A stretch of DNA of 64,000 bases from Nitrospira sp. bin75 (GTDB lineage: Bacteria; Nitrospirota; Nitrospiria; Nitrospirales; UBA8639), in assembly GCA_002238765.1 (NCBI GenBank), contig MPMZ01000006.1:17944-81943 (forward strand), given 5' to 3'. A program made the translations under genes and the position numbers. How positions within the stretch are numbered: position 1 is the stretch's first letter; every line of letters begins with the position of its first letter. Shown here piece after piece: positions 35,788-45,230 of this stretch. Below the pieces are notes generated by a model that had not been told where the DNA came from, searched no databases, and worked only from the letters and a program-made list of their open reading frames with translations.

Positions 35788-35878
35788 ACACGCGGGCGAC
35801 GGCCCGCATTCACGGGGTCCCGGCCCGGGAACGAGCCTGCCTTGCAACGACCCGTGGTTTCCCCTACCGTACGATCTT

Positions 35879-37483
35879 ATGTCAAAAACACGTGTGTGGT
35901 TCTATAGTCTGCTCGCGGGTACGGCGTATTCACTCTCGGTTTGCAATCTGGTTGACGGATTCCCCTGGGGTCTTTTCGCCTGGGTTGCGCTCCTGCCCCT
36001 TCACCGGGTGCTGATCGGCGTCACCCCGGGTCAAGCCTTCTTGCGCGGATGGCTGACGGGCTTTCTCGCGTTTGCGGGCACGATGTATTGGGTGGTGATC
36101 GCCATGCATCTCTACGGCAAAGTCCCCCTGCCCGTCAGCATCGCGCTCATGCTGGTCTTAGCGGCGTATCTGGGGCTCTATGTCGGCCTGTATGCCTGGG
36201 GATTTATCCGGCTCGAACGGCGATGGGCCGCCGCCACCTGGATCGCGGCGCCCTGTTTGTGGGTCTCACTGGAGTACGTGCGCACGCACGCCTTCAGCGG
36301 ATTGCCCTGGGGCCTGCTGGGCTATTCCCAATTTCAATGGTTGCCGCTCATCCAGGTCGCCAATATCACCGGCGTCTACGGCGTCTCGTTTCTCATCGTG
36401 CTGGTGAACGTCTCGTTGTTTCTGCTGATCCGTTGGGGCCTGACCGAATACCCGCAACGCCTCCCCCGGCCCTGGATTCCACTCGCTTCGGTCGTGGCGG
36501 CCATCCTCGGTGTCTGGCTCTATGGGCTGAGTCAACTGCATCTTCCGCCTTCGGGCAGACTCACGGTCGGAGTCGTTCAAGCCAATATCGATCAAGCCCG
36601 TAAATGGGACACGGCCTATCGCAAGGAAACGTTGGAACGATACCGCCGGCTCACGGAAACCGTCCGGCCCGAGTCCGACCTGATCCTGTGGCCTGAAGCG
36701 GCCACGCCCTTCTTGTTCGAACAGGAACCGGACTATCGATCGCTGGTGACCGGAATGACGAAGAAGGCCGGGGTACCGCTCGTATTCGGCAGTCCGGCGC
36801 TCGGGCGTGAACCCGACGGCACCCCGTACCTGCTGAACAGCGCGTATCTGCTGAACTCCACCGGGGACATCGCCGGCCGGTACGACAAGCAACATCTCGT
36901 CCCCTTCGGTGAATATATTCCACTGAAACGGATTCTCTTTTTCCTGGACAAGCTGGTCGTCGGCATCGGCGATTTTCAGCCGGGACCGGGCCCGACCCTG
37001 CTGTCCTTTGCACACGGGCCGGATCAACGGCAAACCCGATTCGGGGTCGCTATTTGCTTTGAGGTCATTTTTCCGGATCTTGTGCGACGACTCACCCGTG
37101 AAGGCGCCAATTTTCTGGTCACGATCACCAATGACGCCTGGTTCGGTGACACGGTGGCCCCACATCAACATTTCGGGATGGTCGTCTTCCGCGCCGTCGA
37201 AAACCGAATGGCCTTTGCCCGCGCCGCCAACACCGGCGTGTCAGGATTGATCGATCCGACCGGGCGCATTCTGACGGAAACGCCCGTGTATACGAAAGAC
37301 TCCTTCATCGGATCGATCCCCTTGAGCACACCCTCGACGTTCTATACACAATTTGGCGATGTGTTTGCGTGGGTCTGTGTTATAATGGCCCTGTTTCTGT
37401 TATCGTTTGCTCGTTTTATCTACGGACCATCCGCGGTTGACATCCGCTTTTCAATGCGACGCAAAGGAGCCAGGCATGCTTGA
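35879..37483 (+). CDS. lnt: Apolipoprotein N-acyltransferase
   Basis: 534 aa from the ATG at 35879. An N-terminal block of about six to seven membrane helices is followed by a periplasmic nitrilase domain with the three catalytic residues: Glu in [11 protein letters not shown], Lys in [17 protein letters not shown] and Cys in [18 protein letters not shown]-terminal helix ([17 protein letters not shown]) returns to the membrane. It adds the third acyl chain to lipoproteins, preparing them for Lol export. The lolCD-like genes downstream fit this. The end overlaps the start of prfB by eight bases. Confidence 0.95.
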   Translation: MSKTRVWFYSLLAGTAYSLSVCNLVDGFPWGLFAWVALLPLHRVLIGVTPGQAFLRGWLTGFLAFAGTMYWVVIAMHLYGKVPLPVSIALMLVLAAYLGLYVGLYAWGFIRLERRWAAATWIAAPCLWVSLEYVRTHAFSGLPWGLLGYSQFQWLPLIQVANITGVYGVSFLIVLVNVSLFLLIRWGLTEYPQRLPRPWIPLASVVAAILGVWLYGLSQLHLPPSGRLTVGVVQANIDQARKWDTAYRKETLERYRRLTETVRPESDLILWPEAATPFLFEQEPDYRSLVTGMTKKAGVPLVFGSPALGREPDGTPYLLNSAYLLNSTGDIAGRYDKQHLVPFGEYIPLKRILFFLDKLVVGIGDFQPGPGPTLLSFAHGPDQRQTRFGVAICFEVIFPDLVRRLTREGANFLVTITNDAWFGDTVAPHQHFGMVVFRAVENRMAFARAANTGVSGLIDPTGRILTETPVYTKDSFIGSIPLSTPSTFYTQFGDVFAWVCVIMALFLLSFARFIYGPSAVDIRFSMRRKGARHA

Positions 37484-38583
37484 GGACATTCGCACCCGTC
37501 TGCACACCACCGGCAACCACATCAAAGACTTACGGAGGCGTCTTTGACCTGCCTCGACTGTTGAACGAACTGGAGGAACTCGAGCAGGAAAGCGCCCAAC
37601 CCGATTTCTGGAAAAATGCGCACATCGCCACCAAAGTGGGGCAGCGCAAAGCCACGATTGAACGGGACATCGCCCGCGTCGCCGACTTCGAGCAAAGACA
37701 GGCCGACCTGGAAGCCACGCTCGAACTCATCGGGGCAGAGGATGATGCCGAACTCCACGCCGAATTGACCCAGGGCATCGAGACGCTGGAAACGCTCTTG
37801 GAGGACCTGCGCACGGAGCAGTTACTGGCCGGCGAGCATGATGGTCGATCCGCCATTCTGGGAATCAACCCCGGAGCCGGCGGCACGGAATCGCAGGATT
37901 GGGCCCAAATGTTGATGCGGATGTTCGTACGATGGGCCGAAAACAAAAAATTCAGGGTCGGGAGCATCGATATCCAGCCCGGTGATGAAGCCGGCATCAA
38001 GAGTGCCACGCTGAGTATCGAGGGCCCCTATGCCTACGGCTATCTGAAATCGGAAGCCGGTGTGCACAGGTTGGTACGGATCTCTCCGTTTGACGCCAAC
38101 AAACGTCGCCATACGTCGTTTGTCGCCGTTGCGGTGTATCCCGAACTGGATGACGACGTCGAGGTCGAGATCGACGAAAAAGATCTGAAGATCGATACGT
38201 TTCGCGCGGGCGGGGCCGGCGGACAAAACGTCAACAAAGTCGAAACCGCCATACGCGTGACGCACCTTCCCAGCGGGATCGTCGTGCAGTGTCAAAACGA
38301 GCGCTCGCAGTTGCAAAACCGCATGGGCGCCATGCGCGTCATGAAAGCGAAGTTGTACGAATTGGAACAACGAAAAAAGGAGTCCGAATTTCAAAACATC
38401 GTCGGCGAAAAAAAGGAGATCGCCTGGGGCAGCCAGATCCGGTCGTACGTGTTCCAGCCGTATCAAATGGTCAAGGACCACCGGACGAACCAGGAATCCG
38501 GGAACATCGCGTCGGTCATGGATGGGGATCTCGACCCCTTTATCGATGCCTATCTGAAACAGGCCGCATCGAGGGCATCGTAA
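37476..38583 (+). CDS. prfB: Peptide chain release factor 2, programmed +1 frameshift
   Basis: The ATG at 37476 opens 23 codons ending CTT, followed by in-frame TGA at 37545. Skipping the T puts the ribosome on GAC and continues to TAA at 38583, giving 368 aa, the normal RF2 length. The protein has SPF in [15 protein letters not shown] (the RF2 tripeptide that reads UGA) and GGQ in [11 protein letters not shown], the peptide-release motif. RF2 ends translation at UGA and UAA. Low RF2 favours frameshifting at the UGA, so the gene regulates itself. GGAG lies eight bases before the ATG. Confidence 0.96.
37534..37548 (+). promoter_or_regulatory. prfB recoding site (internal SD + CTT TGA C)
   Basis: GGAGG at 37534-37538 stands three bases before the slippery CTT (37542-37544), followed by TGA (37545-37547) and C. 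This is the classic RF2 autoregulatory arrangement: an internal Shine-Dalgarno sequence pushes the ribosome one base forward at a slowly read UGAC. Confidence 0.95.
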
Positions 38584-38606
38584 GGGACGCATGCGCGTCT
38601 TTTCCC

Positions 38607-38712
38607 TCCCCTTTGTAAGGGGAAGTCAGGTGGGGTAGAGCCCGATCGCCGGGTGCCTGCTAATGCCTCTACCTCCCCTCGCCTCTCCTTACAAAGGAGG
38701 GGAACTAGGACA
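38607..38712. repeat. Imperfect inverted-repeat element between prfB and lysS
   Basis: The left arm (from ctcccctttgtaaggggaag to tggggtagag) pairs imperfectly with the right arm (from cctctacctcccct to tccttacaaaggaggggaa) around a middle of about 25 bases. The transcript would fold into a long hairpin. A partial copy lies at 31479-31552. It resembles a small non-coding mobile repeat; it could also act as a terminator for prfB. Confidence 0.75.
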
Positions 38713-38756
38713 CGGCGGTGGAAATTGTCGACGATTGAGTAGACGGGAACGACATA

Positions 38757-40244
38757 ATGGATGAATCGAACGAACAACGCGCGCAACGCATTCAAAAACT
38801 CGACGTGCTCAAGGCCATGGGGGTCCAACCCTATGGCACCCGCTTCGAGGCGACTCACCAGGCTGAAGACCTCCTGACGGCGTATGGGGCAACGGCCAAA
38901 GACGACCTCGAGCAACGGCCAATCAACTGTCGCATCGCGGGACGCATCGTGGCGCTTCGCCGCTTCGGCAAGGCAGCATTTGCCTCGCTCCAGGACGGAG
39001 CCTGCCGGCTCCAGGTCTATTTGAAAAAAGACGTGCTGGGAGACGACGCCTTTCGCCTGTCCCAGGAATTGGATTTGGGTGACTGGATCGGAGTGGAAGG
39101 CCGGCTGTTCCGCACGAAAACCGACGAGTTGACCGTTGAAATGTCCACGCTGACGTTTCTGTCGAAAGGACTGCGACCCCTACCTGAAAAGTGGCACGGC
39201 TTGACGGACATTGAGATCCGGTACCGGCAACGCTACGTGGACCTGATTGCCAACCCGAACGTCCATGCCGTGTTTGAAACGCGCAGCAGGATCATGTCGG
39301 GCATCCGCGCCTATCTGACCGGACAGGGGTTTCTTGAAGTGGAAACCCCGATGATGCAACCGATACCAGGCGGGGCCGCGGCCCGTCCCTTCGTAACGCA
39401 TCACCATGCCCTCGATACGAATCTCTACCTGCGCATCGCGCCGGAGCTCTACCTCAAACGGCTGGTTGTCGGCGGATTCCGGCGCGTGTTCGAAATCAAT
39501 CGAAATTTTCGCAACGAAGGCATTTCGACCATCCATAACCCTGAATTCACCATGCTGGAGTTTTACCAGGCCTACGCCGACTACCGGGACCTCATGGCGA
39601 TGACCGAAGACCTGTTCGGCACCCTCGCGCGGGATCTCCTCGGCGCCGGCACGCTGGAATATCAAGGCCACGAGATCAACCTGACTCCCCCGTGGCAGCG
39701 TCTGCCCTATTTCGAAGCCATTGTCGAGTACAATGCCCTTGACCGAAACGTTCTCGAAGACCAGGCAGCGGCGGCGGCCGCGGCCCTGCGACTCGGATTG
39801 GACGTTCCGAAGGACGCCTCGCTGATCGGAATCCTGAACCTGATTTTTGAAGAAACCGTGGAAAACCGGCTCACGCAACCCACGTTTATTACGGACTACC
39901 CCACGGAGATCTCTCCGCTCTCGCGCAGGAAGGACACGGACCCACGCCTCACCGACCGGTTTGAATTGTTTATCGCCGGACGGGAACTGGCGAACGGGTT
40001 TTCCGAGTTGAACGACCCCCTGGACCAACGCCAACGCTTCGAAACCCAAGTTGCTCAACGGGAAGCCGGAGACGATGAAGCGCATTACTTTGATGAAGAT
40101 TTTCTGCGCGCCCTGGAATACGGGATGCCCCCGACAGCGGGGGAAGGCATCGGCATCGATCGCCTGGTCATGTTGTTCACGAACCAGGCCTCGATCCGCG
40201 ACGTCATTCTCTTTCCGCAACTTCGACCGGAGAAACCGTTGTGA
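38757..40244 (+). CDS. lysS: Lysyl-tRNA synthetase, class II
   Basis: 495 aa, standard. The N-terminal OB-fold ([20 protein letters not shown]) binds the anticodon. Class II motif 2 is [20 protein letters not shown] and motif 3 is [20 protein letters not shown]. It charges tRNA-Lys. The stop overlaps the GTG start of the downstream lolC-like gene by four bases (GTGA), so lysS, the permease and lolD form one unit, an arrangement that would couple a housekeeping enzyme with lipoprotein export. Confidence 0.97.
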   Translation: MDESNEQRAQRIQKLDVLKAMGVQPYGTRFEATHQAEDLLTAYGATAKDDLEQRPINCRIAGRIVALRRFGKAAFASLQDGACRLQVYLKKDVLGDDAFRLSQELDLGDWIGVEGRLFRTKTDELTVEMSTLTFLSKGLRPLPEKWHGLTDIEIRYRQRYVDLIANPNVHAVFETRSRIMSGIRAYLTGQGFLEVETPMMQPIPGGAAARPFVTHHHALDTNLYLRIAPELYLKRLVVGGFRRVFEINRNFRNEGISTIHNPEFTMLEFYQAYADYRDLMAMTEDLFGTLARDLLGAGTLEYQGHEINLTPPWQRLPYFEAIVEYNALDRNVLEDQAAAAAAALRLGLDVPKDASLIGILNLIFEETVENRLTQPTFITDYPTEISPLSRRKDTDPRLTDRFELFIAGRELANGFSELNDPLDQRQRFETQVAQREAGDDEAHYFDEDFLRALEYGMPPTAGEGIGIDRLVMLFTNQASIRDVILFPQLRPEKPL

Positions 40245-41485
40245 CCTTGCCGTATGAAATTTTCGTAGGGCTCCGGTATCTCCGGGCCAAACGTCGAACC
40301 CGGACCATTTCGCTTAACACCTTTATTTCCATCACCGGCATTACGTTGGGTGTCGCCGCGCTCATCGGAACCCTCGGGATCATGACGGGTTTCAAGGAGG
40401 ACATGCAGGCGAAGATTCTGGGGACAACCTCGCACGTGGTGGTCCAGCCCAGGGGGAAGCAGACCCTGGCGGGCTATTCGGAGTTAATTCGGCAAATGGC
40501 GGAAGTACCGGGAGTGGTGGCGGCCACGCCCTACATTTACCAACAAGTGCTGCTCACTTCGAAATCCGGGGTGCGCGGGGTCGTCCTGCGCGGCATCGAT
40601 CCGGATAAAGAGCCCGAGGTCACGGAAATCGTTAAGAATGTGAAATCCGGCGCCGTGCAGGATTTGGCCGTTCCCGACGCCTCCGCCCGAACCGACTCGA
40701 AACCCGGCATTATCCTCGGCAAGGAATTGGCCAGGCGTCTTGGGGTTGACGTCGACGACCGGATCAACGTCGTCTCCCCCGTGGGCCCTATCAGCGCGTT
40801 GGGGATGACGCCGAAAATTCGCCCGTTTCGAGTTGTCGGCCTGTTCGAGTCGGGCATGTACGAATACGACGCCTCACTGGCCTACATCTCGTTGGAGGAG
40901 GCCCAGCGGTTTTTCAGCCTGGGCAAGACTGCAACAGGGATCGAAGTGAAAGTGGAAGACGTGTTTACCGCCGATGCCGTGGCCAAACGGATCGACGCAC
41001 GACTCGGGACCGGGTACATGGCGAGAGATTGGATGCTCTTGAACCGCAACCTGTTTTCGGCGTTGCGCCTCGAAAAAACCATGATGTTCCTGTTGTTGGT
41101 CCTGATTACGCTCGTGGCGTCCTTTAACATCGTGGGCACGCTCACCATGATCGTCACCGAAAAGCAACGCGAGATCGCCATTCTGAAAGCCATGGGCGCC
41201 ACGCCCCAAGCCATTATGCGCATCTTCATGTTGAACGGCCTGGTCATCGGCCTCACCGGCACGGCGCTCGGCATTCCCCTGGGGTACACCTTTCTCTACC
41301 TCATCGAAAATTATTTTACCTTCGATCAAACCGTGTATTTCCTCTCGAGCATTCCGGTCCACGTGAAAGCCCTGGACGTGATCCTGGTTTCGTGTTCCGC
41401 CATTCTGATCAGTTTTGCCGCCACGCTGTATCCTTCGTGGCAGGCCGCCAAACTGGCGCCGGTCAGCGCCCTTCGATACGAGTAA
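40241..41485 (+). CDS. Lipoprotein-releasing ABC transporter permease, LolC/LolE family
   Basis: 414 aa with the family topology: one N-terminal helix (around residues 23-45, [20 protein letters not shown]), a large periplasmic domain (about 46-270) and three C-terminal helices. The start [15 protein letters not shown] is typical of LolC/E. The cytoplasmic coupling segment [20 protein letters not shown] is also family-typical. With LolD it extracts lipoproteins from the inner membrane. Only one permease gene is present, so the exporter may be homodimeric (the LolF-like situation) or a second copy may lie elsewhere. Confidence 0.92.
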   Translation: MTLPYEIFVGLRYLRAKRRTRTISLNTFISITGITLGVAALIGTLGIMTGFKEDMQAKILGTTSHVVVQPRGKQTLAGYSELIRQMAEVPGVVAATPYIYQQVLLTSKSGVRGVVLRGIDPDKEPEVTEIVKNVKSGAVQDLAVPDASARTDSKPGIILGKELARRLGVDVDDRINVVSPVGPISALGMTPKIRPFRVVGLFESGMYEYDASLAYISLEEAQRFFSLGKTATGIEVKVEDVFTADAVAKRIDARLGTGYMARDWMLLNRNLFSALRLEKTMMFLLLVLITLVASFNIVGTLTMIVTEKQREIAILKAMGATPQAIMRIFMLNGLVIGLTGTALGIPLGYTFLYLIENYFTFDQTVYFLSSIPVHVKALDVILVSCSAILISFAATLYPSWQAAKLAPVSALRYE

Positions 41486-41490
41486 GACCC

Positions 41491-42198
41491 ATGAGCCCGT
41501 CTCCTGCTCCAGCGCCGCCGTTTCTTCGAGTGACCGATTTGTCCAAGTCGTTCGTCCTGGGCAATCAAACCGTCGACGTCTTGAAAGGCATCAATCTCGA
41601 AGTCCGGCAAGGTGAACTCCTGGCCATGCTGGGGGCGTCGGGAGCGGGGAAAAGCACCCTGCTCCATATTCTGGGAACATTGGATCGACCGACGCGGGGC
41701 ACGGTGTTCTATGAATCCCAGGATATCTTCCGTTTGTCGGAACAGGAATTGGCCCGGTTTCGAAACCGGCGCATCGGGTTCGTGTTCCAATTTCATCACC
41801 TCCTGCCTGAATTTTCGGCCCTGGAAAATACCTACCTCCCCAGCCTCATGCAAAAACGACCGAAGGCGCAATGTGTCGAAGAAGCGAGTACGCTCCTGTC
41901 GGAAGTCGGTCTGGGACACCGCTTGCATCACAAACCCGGCGAACTCTCCGGAGGCGAACAACAACGAGTGGCCGTGGCACGCGCGCTCATTCACAATCCG
42001 GACCTTGTCCTGGCGGACGAACCCACGGGCAATCTGGACACGCACACCGGTGAAACCTTGTTCGCCCTGTTGCGAACGCTCAACGAACAACGCAAGACGG
42101 CATTCGTGATCGTGACCCACAACGAACGCCTCTCGCAGCAAGCCGATCGATCTGTCCACGTGGTGGATGGACGGATCGTGAGCGGACGCGTGGAGTAA
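41491..42198 (+). CDS. lolD: Lipoprotein-releasing ABC transporter ATPase
   Basis: 235 aa from the ATG at 41491, five bases after the permease stop. Walker A GASGAGKST, Q-loop FVFQFHHLLPEFSALEN, signature LSGGEQQRVAVARAL, Walker B LVLADEPTGNLD and the H-loop VTHNERLS are all intact. LolD powers the release of outer-membrane lipoproteins to LolA. The MacB/LolD-like family also includes other exporters, but the adjacent LolC/E-type permease and upstream lnt support the lipoprotein role. Confidence 0.93.
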   Translation: MSPSPAPAPPFLRVTDLSKSFVLGNQTVDVLKGINLEVRQGELLAMLGASGAGKSTLLHILGTLDRPTRGTVFYESQDIFRLSEQELARFRNRRIGFVFQFHHLLPEFSALENTYLPSLMQKRPKAQCVEEASTLLSEVGLGHRLHHKPGELSGGEQQRVAVARALIHNPDLVLADEPTGNLDTHTGETLFALLRTLNEQRKTAFVIVTHNERLSQQADRSVHVVDGRIVSGRVE

Positions 42199-42215
42199 AG
42201 CGGATACGCGCGAGT

Positions 42216-42287
42216 CCGGGGTTTCATCCCCGCCCGACGAGGCTCTCTTGTTTCGGCCAAAGGACCCAAAACCATTGGCGCCGGGGT
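42216..42287 (+). repeat. Dispersed GC-rich repeat, copy 2 of 3
   Basis: Same orientation as 12802-12873, with the shared blocks cgcccgacgaggc, ttgtttcggcc, aaaggacccaaaaccattgg and cgccgggg. It lies in the 238-base gap between lolD and the beta-barrel gene. The rest of that gap shows no gene. Confidence 0.85.
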
Positions 42288-42436
42288 CGGGGATGCCAGA
42301 CAAAGACAAAACGCTGGATCCTCGCTTTCCCGGAGCTACTCTTGTCAGGCGTGAATCTTTTAACTATCCTACGGGCGTTTAGTTTGCAGGGTCGCCTCAG
42401 AGAGCGGAGAAATCGGGAAAAAAGGAGACGACACCC

Positions 42437-43276
42437 ATGCGAAACGATCGACACTGGAAATCCAGTCCGTTGACCACTGTAGTGCTGGCCATGCTCCTGG
42501 CGCTCCCGGTCATATCGGCCCGGACAAACACGGCGTTCGCCCACGAGGGGCACTTGTTCTACGTGGGCGTGACGGTCCCGGTAGAACGGGTGGATGCGTC
42601 CTACGACAAGACCGTCGACAATACCGGGGCGAGCCACCCGCAAAGGGGCCAGGTGTTGCACGACAATGATGCCGACGATACCTTCGCGTATGGAATCGGG
42701 TTCCTGGCCGGTCACCGGATCCCGTTGCTCACCAAGGAGGACGGATTTTACATCAGCGGCGAGGTGGACCTCGCGTTTCACGGCAGCCAGGCGAAGGGAC
42801 AGCTTCCGGGAGTGGGAGACTCACCCGGACGCAATCAACCCGGGGAAAGCTGGCCGGACCGCTGGTCCTTTGAGAAAAACAGGAGCTACGGCTTCACGCT
42901 CAAGCTGGGCGGCAGTCCCGGCGTGCTGCGGTCATGGGACACGAGCGTCTACGTCCTCGGAGGCATCCGCCTCATCCAGGCGCAGTTTCAGAATCACTTT
43001 CGAGGCTGCCTGTCCGACATGAACTGTACCTCGACCGACCAGCCCGAGTTCGTCTCGGGAACGACCAGCCGAAACCTGGATTATACGGCCTGGACGTACG
43101 GCGCCGGCGTGGAAAGGATGCTGAGCGAACATCTCGGTCTTCGCATCGAAGCGCGCTACACGCAGTACAACAGCAAACGCTGGGTCGAATTGTTCGACAC
43201 GGTGGGAGTCAGGATCCCGACGCGTATCGACGCGGATGACGTCGGCATGCTGATGAGCCTGGCGTGGTATTTCTGA
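42437..43276 (+). CDS. Probable outer-membrane beta-barrel protein
   Basis: 279 aa. The signal peptide spans residues about 1-36 with cleavage near TAFA-HEG. The mature chain has alternating short hydrophobic/aromatic strands with glycine turns (FYISGEVDLAFHGSQ, SYGFTLKLGGSPG, SVYVLGGIRLIQAQF, LDYTAWTYGAGVERML, LGLRIEARYTQYN) and ends in MLMSLAWYF, a terminal Phe typical of porins assembled by Bam. AAGGAG precedes the ATG by nine bases. Two Cys (GCLSDMNCTS) could form a loop disulfide. I do not recognise a precise family; an OmpW/opacity-like barrel is likely. Confidence 0.75.
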   Translation: MRNDRHWKSSPLTTVVLAMLLALPVISARTNTAFAHEGHLFYVGVTVPVERVDASYDKTVDNTGASHPQRGQVLHDNDADDTFAYGIGFLAGHRIPLLTKEDGFYISGEVDLAFHGSQAKGQLPGVGDSPGRNQPGESWPDRWSFEKNRSYGFTLKLGGSPGVLRSWDTSVYVLGGIRLIQAQFQNHFRGCLSDMNCTSTDQPEFVSGTTSRNLDYTAWTYGAGVERMLSEHLGLRIEARYTQYNSKRWVELFDTVGVRIPTRIDADDVGMLMSLAWYF

Positions 43277-43345
43277 AGCACCGGCCCGATTGACCGTCGC
43301 ACAAGCGTCAACACCTGCCAGACCCGTGCCCCATGATGACCCGGC

Positions 43346-44098
43346 TTATTGGGGCGCTGCCGTAATTCTGTCTTTGATCACGTCGAAGGTGGCTTTGGAC
43401 ACAACTCGTTTGGAGACCAGTTCTCCGCGAAGACGATAGGGGCGATGCGAGACGACCTTGTCCGCCAAGTCCTTGGTGAGCCCCAAAAACAAGACCAGGT
43501 CATTGGCGGATGCCGCATTGATATTGACGGGTGTTGCCGTCCCATTGAAAGGTACGGCAACCGGTGGCGGAACCGGCTTGGGTGAAGATTTCTTGGCCGC
43601 CACGGGTGGGGCCTCGGGCGCGCGCTCTTTCGGTTTCACGATCTTGGGAGTCCTGCTTTTCGCTTTGGCTTTACGGGCTTCTTCGAGCTCCTTCTGATAG
43701 CGGCCCACCGTATCCCGTAACGCGCGGTTCTGGCTTTTCACCCTCTGATAGACGTGCTGAATTTCTTGCAGTTTACTGACCATGGCTGCACGGTCCCTCT
43801 CCAACTCAGCCTCACGAGTCGCGAGCAGGTCTCGTTCGCTTTTTTGACCTTCCTTGATCTGCTGAATTTCGGCACTCAGCATTTCCAAATCAAAAGCCGC
43901 CTGTTCATGCTCGGCTCGCAATTGCTCATTTTCCTGTTTCAGGGATTCATACTGCCTCCGGCTCTTTCCCAGTTCCATTTTGGCGGTTTCCATGTCCGCC
44001 ACGGCCGTTTCATATGTGCCTTTGCCAACGACACAGCCTCCCAGGAACAGGCCGGTCATGCAAAGGAGGCTCGCTCCCCACGTGCCCTGCCGCCACAT
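43346..44098 (-). CDS. Coiled-coil lipoprotein with C-terminal ComEA-like helix-hairpin-helix domain
   Basis: 250 aa from the ATG at 44098. The signal peptide ends in lipobox LGGC. A long coiled coil follows (roughly residues 30-150; YESLKQENEQLRAEHEQAAFD, AEIQQIKEGQKSERDLL), then a Lys/Pro/Ala-rich linker and a C-terminal domain VNINAASANDLVLFLGLTKD, the start of ComEA-type helix-hairpin-helix folds (VNINTA...L). ComEA domains usually bind DNA; one held on a membrane by lipid and a coiled coil suggests DNA uptake or a structural role. No other competence genes are near. The upstream start at 44170 would place 24 charged residues before the signal. Confidence 0.75.
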   Translation of the reverse strand: MWRQGTWGASLLCMTGLFLGGCVVGKGTYETAVADMETAKMELGKSRRQYESLKQENEQLRAEHEQAAFDLEMLSAEIQQIKEGQKSERDLLATREAELERDRAAMVSKLQEIQHVYQRVKSQNRALRDTVGRYQKELEEARKAKAKSRTPKIVKPKERAPEAPPVAAKKSSPKPVPPPVAVPFNGTATPVNINAASANDLVLFLGLTKDLADKVVSHRPYRLRGELVSKRVVSKATFDVIKDRITAAPQ

Positions 44099-44306
44099 CC
44101 GTACGCGCCTGGAGTCCTCGTCCCCTCTTCTCAGCACCAAAACCGCCTCCGTTCGTCCGGCAGACAACATGATTTTTTTCGATCATGGTCCATGGCATTT
44201 ACTATGAAAGCACTGGTATGTTTTGTCAACGATTCGCGTGGCGAGGACTCGTCCTCATCATCACACCATTCCCCACGGACTCACGCATGAACCGTCGCCG
44301 TCACCC

Positions 44307-45176
44307 ATGGAACAATTCGGACCAGGTTTAGCCGTCCTGCTCGGCATCGTGGAGGGACTCACGGAGTATCTCCCCATCTCGTCGACGGGCCATCTCATTC
44401 TTTTCGGACACTGGTTGGGATTTACGGGTCACGCGGCGACCAGCGTCGAAATCTGTATCCAGTTGGGGGCCGTGTTGGCCGTCGTAGCCTACGAACGCAC
44501 CAAGATCCTTTCCTTATTGAGTCATGCCAACCAGGAACGGCGCAACTTGCGACGCCACCTGCAAACCTCCACCTCTTCCTCGATGCACGTGGTCAGAACT
44601 TCCGCCGGCACGCATCACCATCTCTGGTTTCTCATCGGCTTGTGCGCGGCGTTTCTGCCAGCGGCAATGGTGGGATTATTGACTCATGAGTGGATCGAGG
44701 AGCACCTCTTCTCTCCTCGAACCGTGGCTCTGGGTCTCATCATCGGCGGGATCATCATCCTGATCGTGGAAACCCGGCCCGGAATTGTTCGTTGTACGGT
44801 GTTGGAACACATCGGCCTGTCGCGGGCCGTGGGAATCGGGCTCGCCCAGTGCGTGGCATTGATCCCGGGCATGTCACGTTCGGGATCGACCATTGTCGGA
44901 GGGCTTCTCCTGGGGTTGGAGCGAAGAGTCGCCACGGAATTTTCCTTCTTCCTCGCGCTTCCGACCATGTTCGCCGCCACCGGCTACAAATTCGTGCAGT
45001 CCTACCATCTCTTCAACACCCAGGATCTCCTGGCCTTGGGCATCGGCTTGATAGTTTCCTTTCTGGTGGCCTGGGCCGTCATCGCGGCGTTTCTCACCTA
45101 CGTCAAACGACATACGCTGAAGGTGTTCGGCTATTACCGCGTGGGCCTGGGAACGATTATTCTCCTCGTGGTGTAG
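44307..45176 (+). CDS. uppP: Undecaprenyl-diphosphatase (UppP/BacA)
   Basis: 289 aa from the ATG at 44307, with about eight membrane helices. The two family signatures are present: GLTEYLPISSTGHLILFG near the N-terminus, and ALIPGMSRSGSTIVGGLLLG later, both forming the active site. It recycles undecaprenyl diphosphate to the lipid carrier for peptidoglycan. An insertion of about 30 polar residues between helices (HANQERRNLRRHLQTS) is longer than in many members. It diverges from the lipoprotein gene on the minus strand. Confidence 0.95.
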   Translation: MEQFGPGLAVLLGIVEGLTEYLPISSTGHLILFGHWLGFTGHAATSVEICIQLGAVLAVVAYERTKILSLLSHANQERRNLRRHLQTSTSSSMHVVRTSAGTHHHLWFLIGLCAAFLPAAMVGLLTHEWIEEHLFSPRTVALGLIIGGIIILIVETRPGIVRCTVLEHIGLSRAVGIGLAQCVALIPGMSRSGSTIVGGLLLGLERRVATEFSFFLALPTMFAATGYKFVQSYHLFNTQDLLALGIGLIVSFLVAWAVIAAFLTYVKRHTLKVFGYYRVGLGTIILLVV

Positions 45177-45230
45177 TCACCTGATCATACGGACCGAGCA
45201 AACGGAACAGGGCATGAGGAAGATGAACGC

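Noticed and set aside
37545..37547. TGA near the start of prfB as evidence for a pseudogene
   Set aside because: It is the conserved programmed-frameshift codon with internal Shine-Dalgarno and slippery CTT.
39180..40220. 346-codon minus-strand frame
   Set aside because: Antisense to lysS, which has intact class II motifs.
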